From assembly GCA_022059125.1 (NCBI GenBank), contig JAEUWY010000007.1, positions 62,001-126,000 on the forward strand: 64,000 nucleotides of DNA, in the 5' to 3' direction. This DNA comes from Corynespora cassiicola. Taxonomy: Eukaryota > Ascomycota > Dothideomycetes > Pleosporales > Corynesporascaceae. Below, in pieces: positions 22,321-31,481 of this stretch. Below the pieces are notes generated by a model that did no database searches, was not told where the DNA came from, and worked only from the letters and a program-made list of their open reading frames with translations. Each line of letters starts with the position of its first letter. The first letter of the stretch is position 1. Position numbers and translations under genes: made by a program.

Positions 22321-22365
22321 GGCTCATCACAAACGGTGATGACTTATTACAAACAGTGATGAGCC
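22321..22365. repeat. 10-bp inverted repeat inside the pogo 3' region
   Basis: GGCTCATCAC at 22321-22330 and GTGATGAGCC at 22356-22365 form exact arms around a 25-nt spacer that itself contains another GTGATGA. It lies between the transposase frame and the right terminal repeat and might be a transposase binding site or a transcript end. Confidence 0.6.
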
Positions 22366-22842
22366 AATGTCAAACATCACATCCTTATCTCTATACCCAT
22401 ATATTTAGGTCTCTATCTCCTACATAGAATATTATCACACTTGTTCTTCTAGTTCAGAGCTTCAACTGAAACAAGGACCTTGAGAAGGCTAATGAGGCCG
22501 CTACGCAGCGTACAAAGCGAAAATGAAAGCGGATCCAGCGTGAAGGGACCTTGACAAAGGCTGAGGGGGCTGAAATTATCGCTCAAAAAGATGTTGAGGA
22601 GCAATTCAACGAGGAGAGGCGTGAGGGCGAGGCTCGCCTTGGTGGCAGCCGGCAGTCAAGAGCGCGCTGCACGCGATGCAGAGGGCAAGGACACAATTCT
22701 CGTACTTGCAAAACAACAGTATAACTACCATAGTTACTTCTTGTATCAAGTTATTACAGTATTCTCTTAAAGTGGTTGAGTAGGTGGTTGCGTGCGCGCT
22801 GGAGCAGTCAGGAGGTGCGTCGCTCGCTTGTGGTTTACGTTA

Positions 22843-23903
22843 CAGCCTGCATTAAGACGGAATACTCTTAGAGCGAGAGACGTGGGTCATCCATGATTGA
22901 AGTTCGCAACTATTTCAGTCCAATTTCCATGCGCATTTCGACCATAGCATGGACCAGTTCCGCTATTTCAAGATACGAGGAGAGATTGTTAAATTCGTAG
23001 AACATCTTTCGGTATTTACTAAGATAGCCTAGTCCATGTTGGTTAGAACTTATGTGAGGCTGGAGTTAGCACATCAAAAATAGAGGGGTAAAGTCACACC
23101 AACCCTTTCTGTGTAAGTTTTGGTGGGACCGTTCATTTTATGAACCTCGATGCTTTTTTTTCTTTCAAGCTCCGAACCCCCGAAATAGAATAGGCCCGAC
23201 GCGAGCGTCGGCCAAAAATTGCCGCTCGGCCTCTAAAGATCGCCCGAACCCCGAAGCGCTGGAATGTACAAACTAAGCCTGCTAAACGAAGGAAATCGGG
23301 TTTAGTGGATATGCAAGTGAGTGTGTGTGGGTGATTAATGCAAAAAGACACGCGTTACCGCCTAAGAAGCTGCCAAGGCAATCTTTTTTTTTCCTTTCGA
23401 ATGAGTTGAAGCACAAATCTGATAAGAGCATGAATAGATACCGCTAGGCATTAAGCGATGATCTGATTTGATATGGAAGTTGTGCTTTTCCAAACACAAG
23501 GGCAGATTAGGCTTCAGAAAAGAGGGTTGGACTGTTTGTAAACATCGGCCCGAGTATCCCTCCATTCTCCGTCTTTCCCTCATACCGTTCGGCAACGGCT
23601 AAACGGCCTTCCTCCGACAATTCACCATGCCTAACGTATTTCCCAAGCGAGCTGATACCATGTCCGTGCGCTGGATGTGCGCAATCTTCGGGTGCGCGCG
23701 AACGTGATATGTAGCTATTCTTAATAGGCTAACGACCGCCACACCACTACTTGGCATAATAATGACCCGGACGCCACTTTTTCTGACCCAAATGCCACCG
23801 CTTTGCTGATGGGCCCTGCAACTTTCCCAGACGCTCTCGAGCAGTGAATAAACATGGTAGTTTCACGTAGCAAAAGATAGAACAGCGGCTTAACAGTTTA
23901 TTC
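22843..23903. other. Intergenic sequence between pogo and MULE
   Basis: About 1.06 kb of balanced composition. Two minus-strand frames of 72 and 77 codons at 23133-23351 and 23362-23595 show no recognisable domain and are probably chance. No other feature was seen. Confidence 0.4.
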
Positions 23904-25970
23904 TAAAGCACATGTGTGGGGAAGGAGAATGAAGACTGAGTTGATTGCTATAGATGACTACCGCTCTGTACTTATATCCTCCATGGACTAGGGTCTGTCT
24001 GAAGTGCGTGGGATGGTAGGTTTCATATACCAAAAGCAAACATACCACAACTATGCTAGTCACGTGAAGGCCAACATTTATTAAATCTAACATCTATCAA
24101 TGATCTCACGATAGGGCGGTTCGAGCCTCTTTTCTTGATCGCGTTGACAGGGCTGGAGGCTCTTCGCTTTGGACATTGCTCTCCTCTTTGTCTCCACCCA
24201 CACCTCTTTTGCTTCCATCTGGCGGACTTTCTGTGACATTAATCATGATATTTGAGATAGAGCTAGAAGCATCGGATGTAAGGGTACTGATAGTAACGGG
24301 AGTACCATCGTGCGTGGCTTGTGAGGCGGCTAGGTCAATGGCAAGGCTGTTGTTATTTTGCTGTTTATCCACGTATGGTCGTAGCTGCTGGTCTACAATT
24401 GGATATGAGGTTCGCCGTTCAGGGGATCTGAGTTGCAAGGTTAAACGCTCTGCTTCCCTTGTAGGCCTTTGTGATTGACCATGTCCACCGTTTCGGTTCC
24501 TGTTTACTGCCTGTCTAGCAGATTCGATTCTCTGGGCTTGGTAACGATCTCCTATTGCCTCGATTTCTGCGAGGCTCGCTTATATATCCCTAACCCGCCT
24601 CCATAGGCCGTCCTGCTCTCTTGAATCTGGTGGTTTGGAAATTGAAGACGGGCCGGAGATATTGTGATAATGATTGGTAACGGTATATGCCGAGTCAGAG
24701 GATACGTTTCGATCAGGTATGATCTAGCCACCAAGTTCTCGCGCTCTTGAGGAGTGACAAGGTACTGGCCACTTTCCTTGAGCTCTTTCTGGAAATATGC
24801 CATAGCATAGTTGGTATACTTCTCGTGTTTTGGGGACTTATGACGTCTCCCGTAGAATTCGACATCATGTACGTTCACAGATGATGAAGTGAACGAAGAA
24901 TCGGTAAGTTACGAGCCTCCTGGAGCTGCGACTTAGTCCGGATAGAAGAAACCATCTTCTAATACGTTTACTCACCATCCATGCACTATTCATCGATTCC
25001 GAAATGTTGGAACATGTTTGACCAAGCCGCGGAAAATCAACCAGCGGTGCATACGATGTTGCATAGTGCTCTCGATCGATCTGGTTTAGATAATGGCGCG
25101 CGGGCGCACAAAGCGACTCGACCTGGTCAACACAAGCCTTAAATTCAGCCTTAGATTCAACCAGACACGCAGTCTTAAATATCTTCTCAACTTTTCTTCC
25201 AAACTCTTGTCTGACGTTTTCAGTAAGATGTTGTGTGCAGTGGTAGTGGAAGGCTTTCGGGAAACCCTTCGCAACAGCTGGGACAAGACCTTTTGCTCGG
25301 TCACTAACGACGGCGAGGTGTTTGAAGTTTTCACGCTCTTTCTCGGTAGTATCGAGGTTTTCCAGAAAGTGTTTTCTGAAACCACCGAGAAAATCAAGCC
25401 ACGATTCCATGGACTCGCCTCTGAAAAACCCCCACATTAATGCTAGAATCTCCTCGTTGGAGTCAAGTGTGGTTAGTATAAGGAGAGCCAGGCCATTATC
25501 GGATCTCATATGGGTGCCATCAAGACAGATGAACTGTCGAGCGTGCCAAAATGCATGAATACAAGCTCTTGGTGCCACGTAGCACCACTCGAAAGTCCCA
25601 TCATCGGCATTCGATATGGCAGCGTTCGCCCTCGAAGTAGCGTAGTTTCATTCGTCGTCTATATCTGTGTCCTTGTCAAGCCCGCTATCTGTAATTGTCT
25701 CTAAGAATGAATAGATGAGCTGGAAGGACTTCGTCGCGTCCATGAAAGCACTTCTTTGGATCTCCTTCGCGCGCCACGCTTGTTTGTATGATATCTGTTG
25801 ACTTTCATGTGACTGGCATAGTTGTGGTATGTTTGCTTTTGGTATATGAAACCTACCATCCCACGCACTTCAGACAGACCCTAGTCCATGGAGGATATAA
25901 GTACAGAGCGGTAGTCATCTTTAGCAATCAACTCAGTCTTCATTCTTCTTCCCCACACATATACTTTAGA
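23904..25970 (-). mobile_element. Mutator-like element (MULE) with terminal repeats of about 175 bp
   Basis: The element is bounded by near-identical inverted repeats at 23904-24075 and 25797-25970, starting TCTAAAGCACATGTGTGGGG on the left and ending ...ACACATATACTTTAGA on the right. It encodes a MULE transposase on the minus strand. No convincing 9-bp target duplication is visible next to the ends. Composition is balanced and little RIP is evident. Related ends lie at 7747-7920 and 14994-15073. Confidence 0.85.
24552..25647 (-). CDS. MULE transposase, probably N-terminally incomplete
   Basis: The core contains the catalytic pattern of MULE transposases: LDGTHM near the start, MWGFFRGES, VVSDRAKGL, and the CTQH / NISESMNSAW segment. 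A GTGAGT donor and TCCAG acceptor define a 56-nt intron at 24920-24975 that joins AWM to EARNLPI in phase, restoring the typical continuation and the RRHKS tail. The frame is open only back to a TGA at 25648-25650; before it a short frame beginning MDATKSFQ starts near the inner edge of the right repeat. The usual N-terminal DNA-binding part is therefore short or lost. Another minus-strand frame at 24106-24438, rich in Ser and Thr, may be a further C-terminal exon. Activity is doubtful, but the DDE core looks intact. Confidence 0.7.
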
Positions 25971-26536
25971 GAGAAGAAGAACAGACTCTCGATATAATAC
26001 AAAATCTGGTACTTGGACTATACACCATGCAGCTTTCCAAGGGAACTGGACCTACCAAGAGCCACCTTAGCCAGACTACTCTCTATCCAATCCATACATG
26101 GGGACTTCGCCTGGTATCATCGAAAGTTCTATCACATGTCAAAGATTGAGCGATGCAGGTAGTAGTCACGTGATCTCAGAGCTTGGATCTAGTCTAGCGA
26201 TCCTCAGCCCCAATGGGACAACCCTTACACCTCCACTCACTTTTGACATCACAAAGACGTGAAACTCGCCTGACCGTGAGTGGCTCTCTAGCCTCATGTC
26301 TAACTGAGCGTTTATGGGGTTCGGAGTGCATTGCCTGAATCTGTGCACTGCGTGCACAGACACGGTGTTTGTTCCCTCAAATACCCGACTACACGCTTTT
26401 ACACTGTGAGTTCTGTATCTAACGTTTATCTCGTCTATGTCCTACATAGCAATGAATTATATCCATTTTGACATTACAAGCAACATTGTAGTTTTTCTAC
26501 CCTAATCAATGAGGCTAGGATTTCCTAGTGGATTAT
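25971..26536. other. Intergenic sequence downstream of the FAD enzyme
   Basis: About 570 bp between the MULE and the stop codon of the FAD oxidoreductase. It should contain the 3' end of that transcript. No feature was recognised. Confidence 0.4.
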
Positions 26537-28051
26537 TTACAGAGACGCAATGACTTGAGGTATTAAAACCTCCTCGTTATATCTCCAAAGTAATGCTGTC
26601 TGGAAAGCTTTGAATGTGCCCCCACTATAAAAAGTATTATGCAGACCTTGTAAAGCATACAAGTCCCGATAAGCGCCGTTTCTCGTCTCTTCAACGGGAA
26701 AATGGCAAGAATAAGGCTTGTGACCCACAAATTCCACGAACTCTGGTTCGGTTTCCTGGAATACATTTGGATTGTTCATTTGCAGTCTCTTAAGGGACGA
26801 AATAATGTGCTGTCGTACGAATTCGTCGGCAAGTACATCGGTATCGGTTGTTCGATGAGCCATGTAGGTTATAGTCTTTAGTGTCGGGATCCCATTCTCG
26901 ATGATAGATGAGATGGTTGGGAGTTCTGGGAGATTAAAGGACGTATTCTCGGCTCTGTTTGTGATGCTAGTATTGTCGGGTACACCAGTATTGCGCACGA
27001 CACTAGTGAAGTAGCCCGAGCATACGAGCTTGCTCAAGATATTCGTCTCCTGCTCACTCAGGGAAAACGGTTCCATAGTGTCTATTTTAGGGGGTATCGT
27101 GATTATCATCTTCTTAGCCAGGACAAGCTTTGTGCTCGAGGGTGTCCGAATGTAGAGTCTAACTCCCTGATTATTGTTTTCATAGCGTTCGGCGAGTTCG
27201 ACGGTTGCATTTAGGAGGAGACTATCGGTGACAAGGAGCTCATCTTGGGCTCGGAGGTACAGTTCGGCGTTGCGACGGCTTCCTGAAAGTTCGATAAAGC
27301 CCGCACTGTTTAGTGCATTGACAGTGTCTACATTCACAACTCGCATCCGCTCCACTGTGGGGTAGGTGAGCGGATCGCCGATTGCATTGTTGAGATTGGC
27401 AAACTGAGCAACGAGAGGTTGAAGACTGTACTTGTCAACAAACTCGCCGAATGGTAAGAGGAGATCTTCTGGAACAGGGTCCGGTAAAAACATGCCATTG
27501 TTCAGTTCAGGCCATTGCGAGAGAATTTCTTCATATTTGGCCCACGCAATAGCGTACTCCTCAGCCGTGTATGTTGTCCCATTAGCTGGCAAGTCGGTTG
27601 GTGTTCCATTATTGGTATCATAGATCAGAGTACGCGCCGAAGAAGGGGGAATAGGTTGGCCAGTGAGGTTGAAACGTGCGAGAAAGCCCGTCACGATGGC
27701 ATTGCTAAGCCAGCCGTCTACCCCCCAATTGATAGTGCGATTGGTAGTAGAATCATTGTGGATTACAGTGGCTCCTCCTATCTGGGAGGCTTTCTCAATT
27801 GCGATGATTGAGTAGCCTTGATCCTTCAGGGTAATGGCTGCGTGCGTGCCAGCAGCTCCTACACCGACAATTGCGATATCTCGGCGAATGACTGGTTCAA
27901 CTTCGTGAGCATATAGTGATGGGAGAGAGCCAAAAGGAGATAATATACCATCTTCTTCCCCATATTTTGACAGATCAAAGACTCCACGATTCACAGTTGA
28001 TGCCAGTATCGTGCGGGCGAAGAAAGCGAAATGTAAACCATAGTGATACAT
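26537..28051 (-). CDS. FAD-dependent oxidoreductase, amine-oxidase/cyclopiazonate dehydrogenase-like, secretory
   Basis: A single-exon gene of 504 residues. The dinucleotide-binding motif is IAIVGVGAAG at residues 59-68, followed by a glutamate at 86 that would hold the FAD ribose and the IGG turn at 91-93. The C-terminal segment YSGGTFKAFQTALLW resembles the second FAD contact of flavin amine oxidases. The overall pattern recalls fungal flavoproteins annotated as beta-cyclopiazonate dehydrogenase-like, which oxidise or cyclise nitrogen-containing metabolites; this is family resemblance only. The first 20 residues are hydrophobic and could be a signal peptide, and several NxT/S sites fit passage through the secretory path. 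It is transcribed away from the amidohydrolase, whose ATG lies 797 bp away across a shared promoter. The substrate is unknown. Confidence 0.82.
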   Translation of the reverse strand: MYHYGLHFAFFARTILASTVNRGVFDLSKYGEEDGILSPFGSLPSLYAHEVEPVIRRDIAIVGVGAAGTHAAITLKDQGYSIIAIEKASQIGGATVIHNDSTTNRTINWGVDGWLSNAIVTGFLARFNLTGQPIPPSSARTLIYDTNNGTPTDLPANGTTYTAEEYAIAWAKYEEILSQWPELNNGMFLPDPVPEDLLLPFGEFVDKYSLQPLVAQFANLNNAIGDPLTYPTVERMRVVNVDTVNALNSAGFIELSGSRRNAELYLRAQDELLVTDSLLLNATVELAERYENNNQGVRLYIRTPSSTKLVLAKKMIITIPPKIDTMEPFSLSEQETNILSKLVCSGYFTSVVRNTGVPDNTSITNRAENTSFNLPELPTISSIIENGIPTLKTITYMAHRTTDTDVLADEFVRQHIISSLKRLQMNNPNVFQETEPEFVEFVGHKPYSCHFPVEETRNGAYRDLYALQGLHNTFYSGGTFKAFQTALLWRYNEEVLIPQVIASL

Positions 28052-28847
28052 GGCTGGCGATGAGGTGTCAAGAAAGGTTGGATGTATTGACTAGGGAATC
28101 TTCCGTTGCTCAAGTTTAAGGCCCACGAGAAGAAAAGATGCCAACAGTACTTATAACCCTATAGCTCGCTATCCCGCATGCAAAAATCTTCCGAAACGAT
28201 CGGACATATCGCTACAGAGAAGCCAAAGCTTTTTAGTTAAGCTAGAATTGAAGCTAGAGACTGAAAAATTGGAAACAGAACGGACGAAAACGCTCCAGAC
28301 TTACATAGAAAAGTCTTTAAAGAGTCAGTCTCTATTCCTATCTAAGAGACTGAGCATAGGGCATACGAGTCCTCAGCCGTAATTTCGCCGAAAATAGATT
28401 GAAGGATGATTGTCAAGTATTGGCATCCGGATCCCTACGGCAGAAGGAAAACAAAACGAAATACCGTTGAATCCCCCGAACCTTTCTCTGTGCTGTGGCC
28501 TCCACTTCCTTGCCAAAATGTCGGAGTTAGCAAGCTTAAAGCCGCAAATACCAAGAACTGGTATCCACACGAGTAGAGATGGAGGAACGCGAGACTTTAT
28601 TGGGTGATCCATTCATTCTTGAGAGATATGGTTTTTTCCCTACAATCAAATCATTCTTTCTGAACAGGATATGCTAGTATAGGAATAAAGACATAGATGT
28701 TCGGTAGGGGACTAGTCACGTGAGCATATCTATATATTCTCCGCGAGACCTGGTCAACATGCATACTCCAGCCGAGTTTCTTTGCTGTCCTTGTTCACCT
28801 TTGCCCAGAGAAAATTATTCAACAACGCTTTTTGGGCTGCAGCAACG
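28052..28847. promoter_or_regulatory. Divergent promoter of the FAD enzyme and the amidohydrolase
   Basis: The two genes start in opposite directions from this region, so they may be co-regulated. A TATA-like TATATATTCT lies at 28731-28740, 108 bp before the amidohydrolase ATG at 28848. On the other side GGTTATAAGT on the minus strand near 28150 may serve the FAD gene. CACGTG at 28718 could bind a bHLH factor. An upstream ATG at 28759 opens a short frame (see next feature). Confidence 0.5.
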
Positions 28848-28872
28848 ATGCCGTACAAAATTCTTTCATTAG
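28759..28872 (+). promoter_or_regulatory. Upstream open reading frame overlapping the amidohydrolase start
   Basis: ATG at 28759 opens 37 codons ending TAG at 28870-28872, in a different phase from the main ATG at 28848 and overlapping it by 25 nt. If the mRNA starts upstream of 28759, ribosomes would tend to miss the main start. The TATA-like site at 28731 places the start close to 28760, so the transcript may begin just after this ATG. Confidence 0.45.
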
Positions 28873-30473
28873 ATTTACGTTCTGCATATATCTATCTTAT
28901 TTTACCGTACTTTATCCTCTCCTCTGGTTTTGCTTTCTCCAGTGTTCTGGCGGGCTCAACCCTTTTTGAGCGGAGTACTATCATCTCGTTCGACGAGGCC
29001 TCAGGTGTGCCAATTATCCTACGAAATACATCTCTTCTCGTTACAAATGATAAAATTGCCGCCATTTTCGACGATTCGTGCGATGTAGCCATTCCACCTG
29101 ATACAGAACACATCCCAGCCCACAACGACATTATAAGCTCAGGATTTATTGATACACACCGGCATGCTTGGCAAACAGTCTATCGAACGGCTAGCTCAAA
29201 TAGCACCATTACCGAGTACGTCCTTCGCTTCGCCAACCCTGCCCTTGGATATCAAGTCTTCGATCCAGAAACTATGTATGTTTCCCAACTCATGGGGCTA
29301 TGCGAAGCTCTGAACGCTGGTGTCACATCGATTGTGGATAATGCATCAGGTGGGCTAACCGAGGAGATGAACCTGGCTGGACTAAACGCATCTATCGACA
29401 GCGGTTTACGCACATTTATGGCTTTCTATATCCGAGATGGCGAGGAGCATTTCCCTGTTGATCGTCAGTTTGATCAGTTCAATGAATTCATGAATCAAGA
29501 CCGAATCCAGGACAGTCTTGTCGAAATGGGAATAGCTTATGAGGGATTTGATGGGGGCAGGGAAGAACTGACAGAGAGAGTAATCAATCTTGCAAGGTAT
29601 GTGATCACAGTATCTACCAATTCGGCAGAGAGACCTCGGGATTATCTAATAAATGGTCAAAGGGAAGCAAACATTTCTTTTCTCGAGACCCATTTTGTCG
29701 GCGGTGTGCTCGGCTCAACAAACAGCCCATCTCTTCTTTCCGACCTTGGGCTTCTAAACCAAAGCTTTCCTGTCATCTTTGCTCACGGGCATGGTACGAC
29801 TTCTGCCGATGCTGCCATTCTTCGTGACACCAATCACTTTATCGCATTCACGCCGGAGTTTGAACTTCATCACGGATATGACAATTACTCGTCTATTCCA
29901 ATCCAGGATCAAGCCTCGTTGAGTGTAGGCACCAACTATGCTATGAGTGGAGATATCATATCGCAAGCTCGGTTATGGCTACAGACAACTCGATCTCGAT
30001 TCAACGCCCCAACGTTGCTCGACCATCTACTCCCGAGGAATAACCCAGTGTCTGCGAGTCAAGCATACTTGCTTGCCACACGCTCAGGCGGTCTCGCTCT
30101 TCGACGCTCGGACTTGGGTACCATTCAAGTAGGTGCGAAAGCCGATCTCGCTATCTTCGATGGCACAGCAACAGGCCTATTGGGATGGGAAGATCCTATC
30201 TCCGCCATCGTTTTACATTCAAACGTTGGTCACGTGAAGCATGTAATAGTCGATGGTGTATGGAAAAAGCGAGATGGGGAGCTTCTCTGTGTTGAGAATC
30301 AGGGAGAAGTTAGCGAAAAGTTCCTTCAGGCTTCAAAGAGAGTTCATCAATTCTGGAATGAACTCCCTGCAACCATGCTGGAGGGATCGACGCTAACTGA
30401 AGTTAGTCAAGCTGATGCTGTTCGAGGACAAGGGGATGGTTACTCTGTTACAAACAGGAAAGTGTCGTGTTAA
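28848..30473 (+). CDS. Secretory amidohydrolase-superfamily protein (deaminase/chlorohydrolase-like)
   Basis: A single-exon gene of 541 residues. The open frame extends upstream to 28782 but has no ATG there, so 28848 is taken as the start. Residues 10-36 hold a long hydrophobic segment that can act as signal peptide or anchor. Metal-site features of the family are visible: GFIDTHRH with His104 and His106, FAHGHG with His313 and His315, and His341/His342. The position where relatives usually have the catalytic Asp (GTD or GVD) reads GTN, with Asn363; another Asp follows in SGDI. The C-terminal GAKADLAIFDG is the usual small beta-sandwich return. Known relatives hydrolyse C-N or C-Cl bonds of ring compounds. 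It pairs with the FAD enzyme across a shared promoter. Family is firm, substrate unknown, and full activity is uncertain because of Asn363. Confidence 0.82.
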   Translation: MPYKILSLDLRSAYIYLILPYFILSSGFAFSSVLAGSTLFERSTIISFDEASGVPIILRNTSLLVTNDKIAAIFDDSCDVAIPPDTEHIPAHNDIISSGFIDTHRHAWQTVYRTASSNSTITEYVLRFANPALGYQVFDPETMYVSQLMGLCEALNAGVTSIVDNASGGLTEEMNLAGLNASIDSGLRTFMAFYIRDGEEHFPVDRQFDQFNEFMNQDRIQDSLVEMGIAYEGFDGGREELTERVINLARYVITVSTNSAERPRDYLINGQREANISFLETHFVGGVLGSTNSPSLLSDLGLLNQSFPVIFAHGHGTTSADAAILRDTNHFIAFTPEFELHHGYDNYSSIPIQDQASLSVGTNYAMSGDIISQARLWLQTTRSRFNAPTLLDHLLPRNNPVSASQAYLLATRSGGLALRRSDLGTIQVGAKADLAIFDGTATGLLGWEDPISAIVLHSNVGHVKHVIVDGVWKKRDGELLCVENQGEVSEKFLQASKRVHQFWNELPATMLEGSTLTEVSQADAVRGQGDGYSVTNRKVSC

Positions 30474-31032
30474 GCTACACTATATCGCGTCCGCGCGCCC
30501 CACCCCCTAAACACTTGTACAAAAAAGAAGCTGTGGAGCCACCCACGACCACTGATGTCACTAGAATTTGCGATGAAGTAGTAACTAGCCCTACACAGAC
30601 CAATATGCTTATCTGTATCTACTCGGAAGCTTGACCTTCCAGCCGCGTGATGTGGTGACGGAGAAGGAGGGAGGGCTTGGAAGAGCCTTGGCGGCTTCGA
30701 CACCACCTGCAGCATCGCTAGCACGTTTTTAACGCTTACGATGTTGCATAGGTGCTTCATACACTTTACGCTTACCTTTTCCAGGAAGCTATACAGCTAC
30801 TCTCTCGGCCTTCTGCTTCATTCTAACCTCGGCCGCCTCTGTCCTTGCTATATGCTTCTCCTGGGCTACTTACTCATTGCAAATTGTTCTCTGATGGGAA
30901 GGACTGAAAAGAGATGAATGAGTGTATTGTGTGAGCTCGGATGACAGCGGATATATATACATGAGCTAAGATGGTGGCGTAATGGCTGGGAAGCCTCATA
31001 TGCTAACAACAGGGTTAAAGTAGTTTATCTAT
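30474..31032. other. Intergenic region at the edge of the second AT-rich block
   Basis: This region contains the 3' end of the amidohydrolase transcript and the transposase tail described separately. The rest shows no feature. Composition falls towards AT from about 31,000. Confidence 0.4.
30609..30890 (-). pseudogene. C-terminal tail of a pogo-family transposase
   Basis: A degenerate minus-strand frame contains EKHIARTEAAEVRMKQKAE, a basic KGKRKV stretch and the ending TSRGWKVKLPSRYR before TAA at 30609-30611. This basic, low-complexity tail with a final (T/S)RGR-x-KLP motif is common in fungal pogo-type transposases. At least three stops interrupt it. The DDE core is absent, so only the tail survives. 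Confidence 0.5.
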
Positions 31033-31080
31033 AACGTGAAGGATAAGCGAGCGGGTCAGACAAGCGAGCGGGTCACTTAA
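31033..31080 (+). mobile_element. Isolated pogo left terminal repeat
   Basis: ACGTGAAGGATAAGCGAGCG followed by a second AAGCGAGCGGGT matches the left end of the pogo subfamily at 20844 and 31482. TA precedes it. No right end or transposase body follows in matching orientation, so this is a truncated insertion. Confidence 0.6.
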
Positions 31081-31253
31081 TGCCAAGCATCTATATAAAG
31101 CTTTAAAGCCTGATAACTTTCTAGTCATACTAGCCATGAATATAAATGTTTAAGTTTTAAGAAGCTAGTTATAGTAATAGTGATAAAGTAAGAAAATTCT
31201 GAAAGATTTATAGTAGAAACTACTATGTAAATTAATATAACGTATAGAACAAG

Positions 31254-31255
<2 letters not shown>

Positions 31256-31304
<49 letters not shown>

Positions 31305-31319
31305 ATTTGTGTGTGTATG

Positions 31320-31352
<33 letters not shown>

Positions 31353-31374
31353 ATATATATGTGTGTAAGTTCTA
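31256..31374. repeat. (TG)n-rich tract at the 3' end of LINE copy 2
   Basis: About 120 bp of TG repeats interrupted by TATA-type variants. It is the reverse-complement equivalent of the (AC)n tract after LINE copy 1. Confidence 0.85.
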
Positions 31375-31481
31375 TTATAGCTATATACTCTAAAGGTATA
31401 GGCCGTTACAAAGCGCCAGCTACATACATCTTACTACTTTATATTTACTTTATTTTAGAAGCTAACTATAAAACCTACTTA

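Larger units (their letters stand above)
20844..22840 (+). mobile_element. Pogo/Fot1-like transposon, nearly complete, lightly mutated
   Basis: This element of 1997 bp starts ACGTATAGGATAAGCGAG and ends with CGCTCGCTTGTGGTTTACGT, an imperfect inverted repeat. TA follows on the right, and TG, presumably a changed TA, precedes on the left. The transposase frame runs from 20889 to at least 22154. Composition is much closer to normal than in the other copies, so this insertion is younger or escaped most RIP. Confidence 0.85.
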
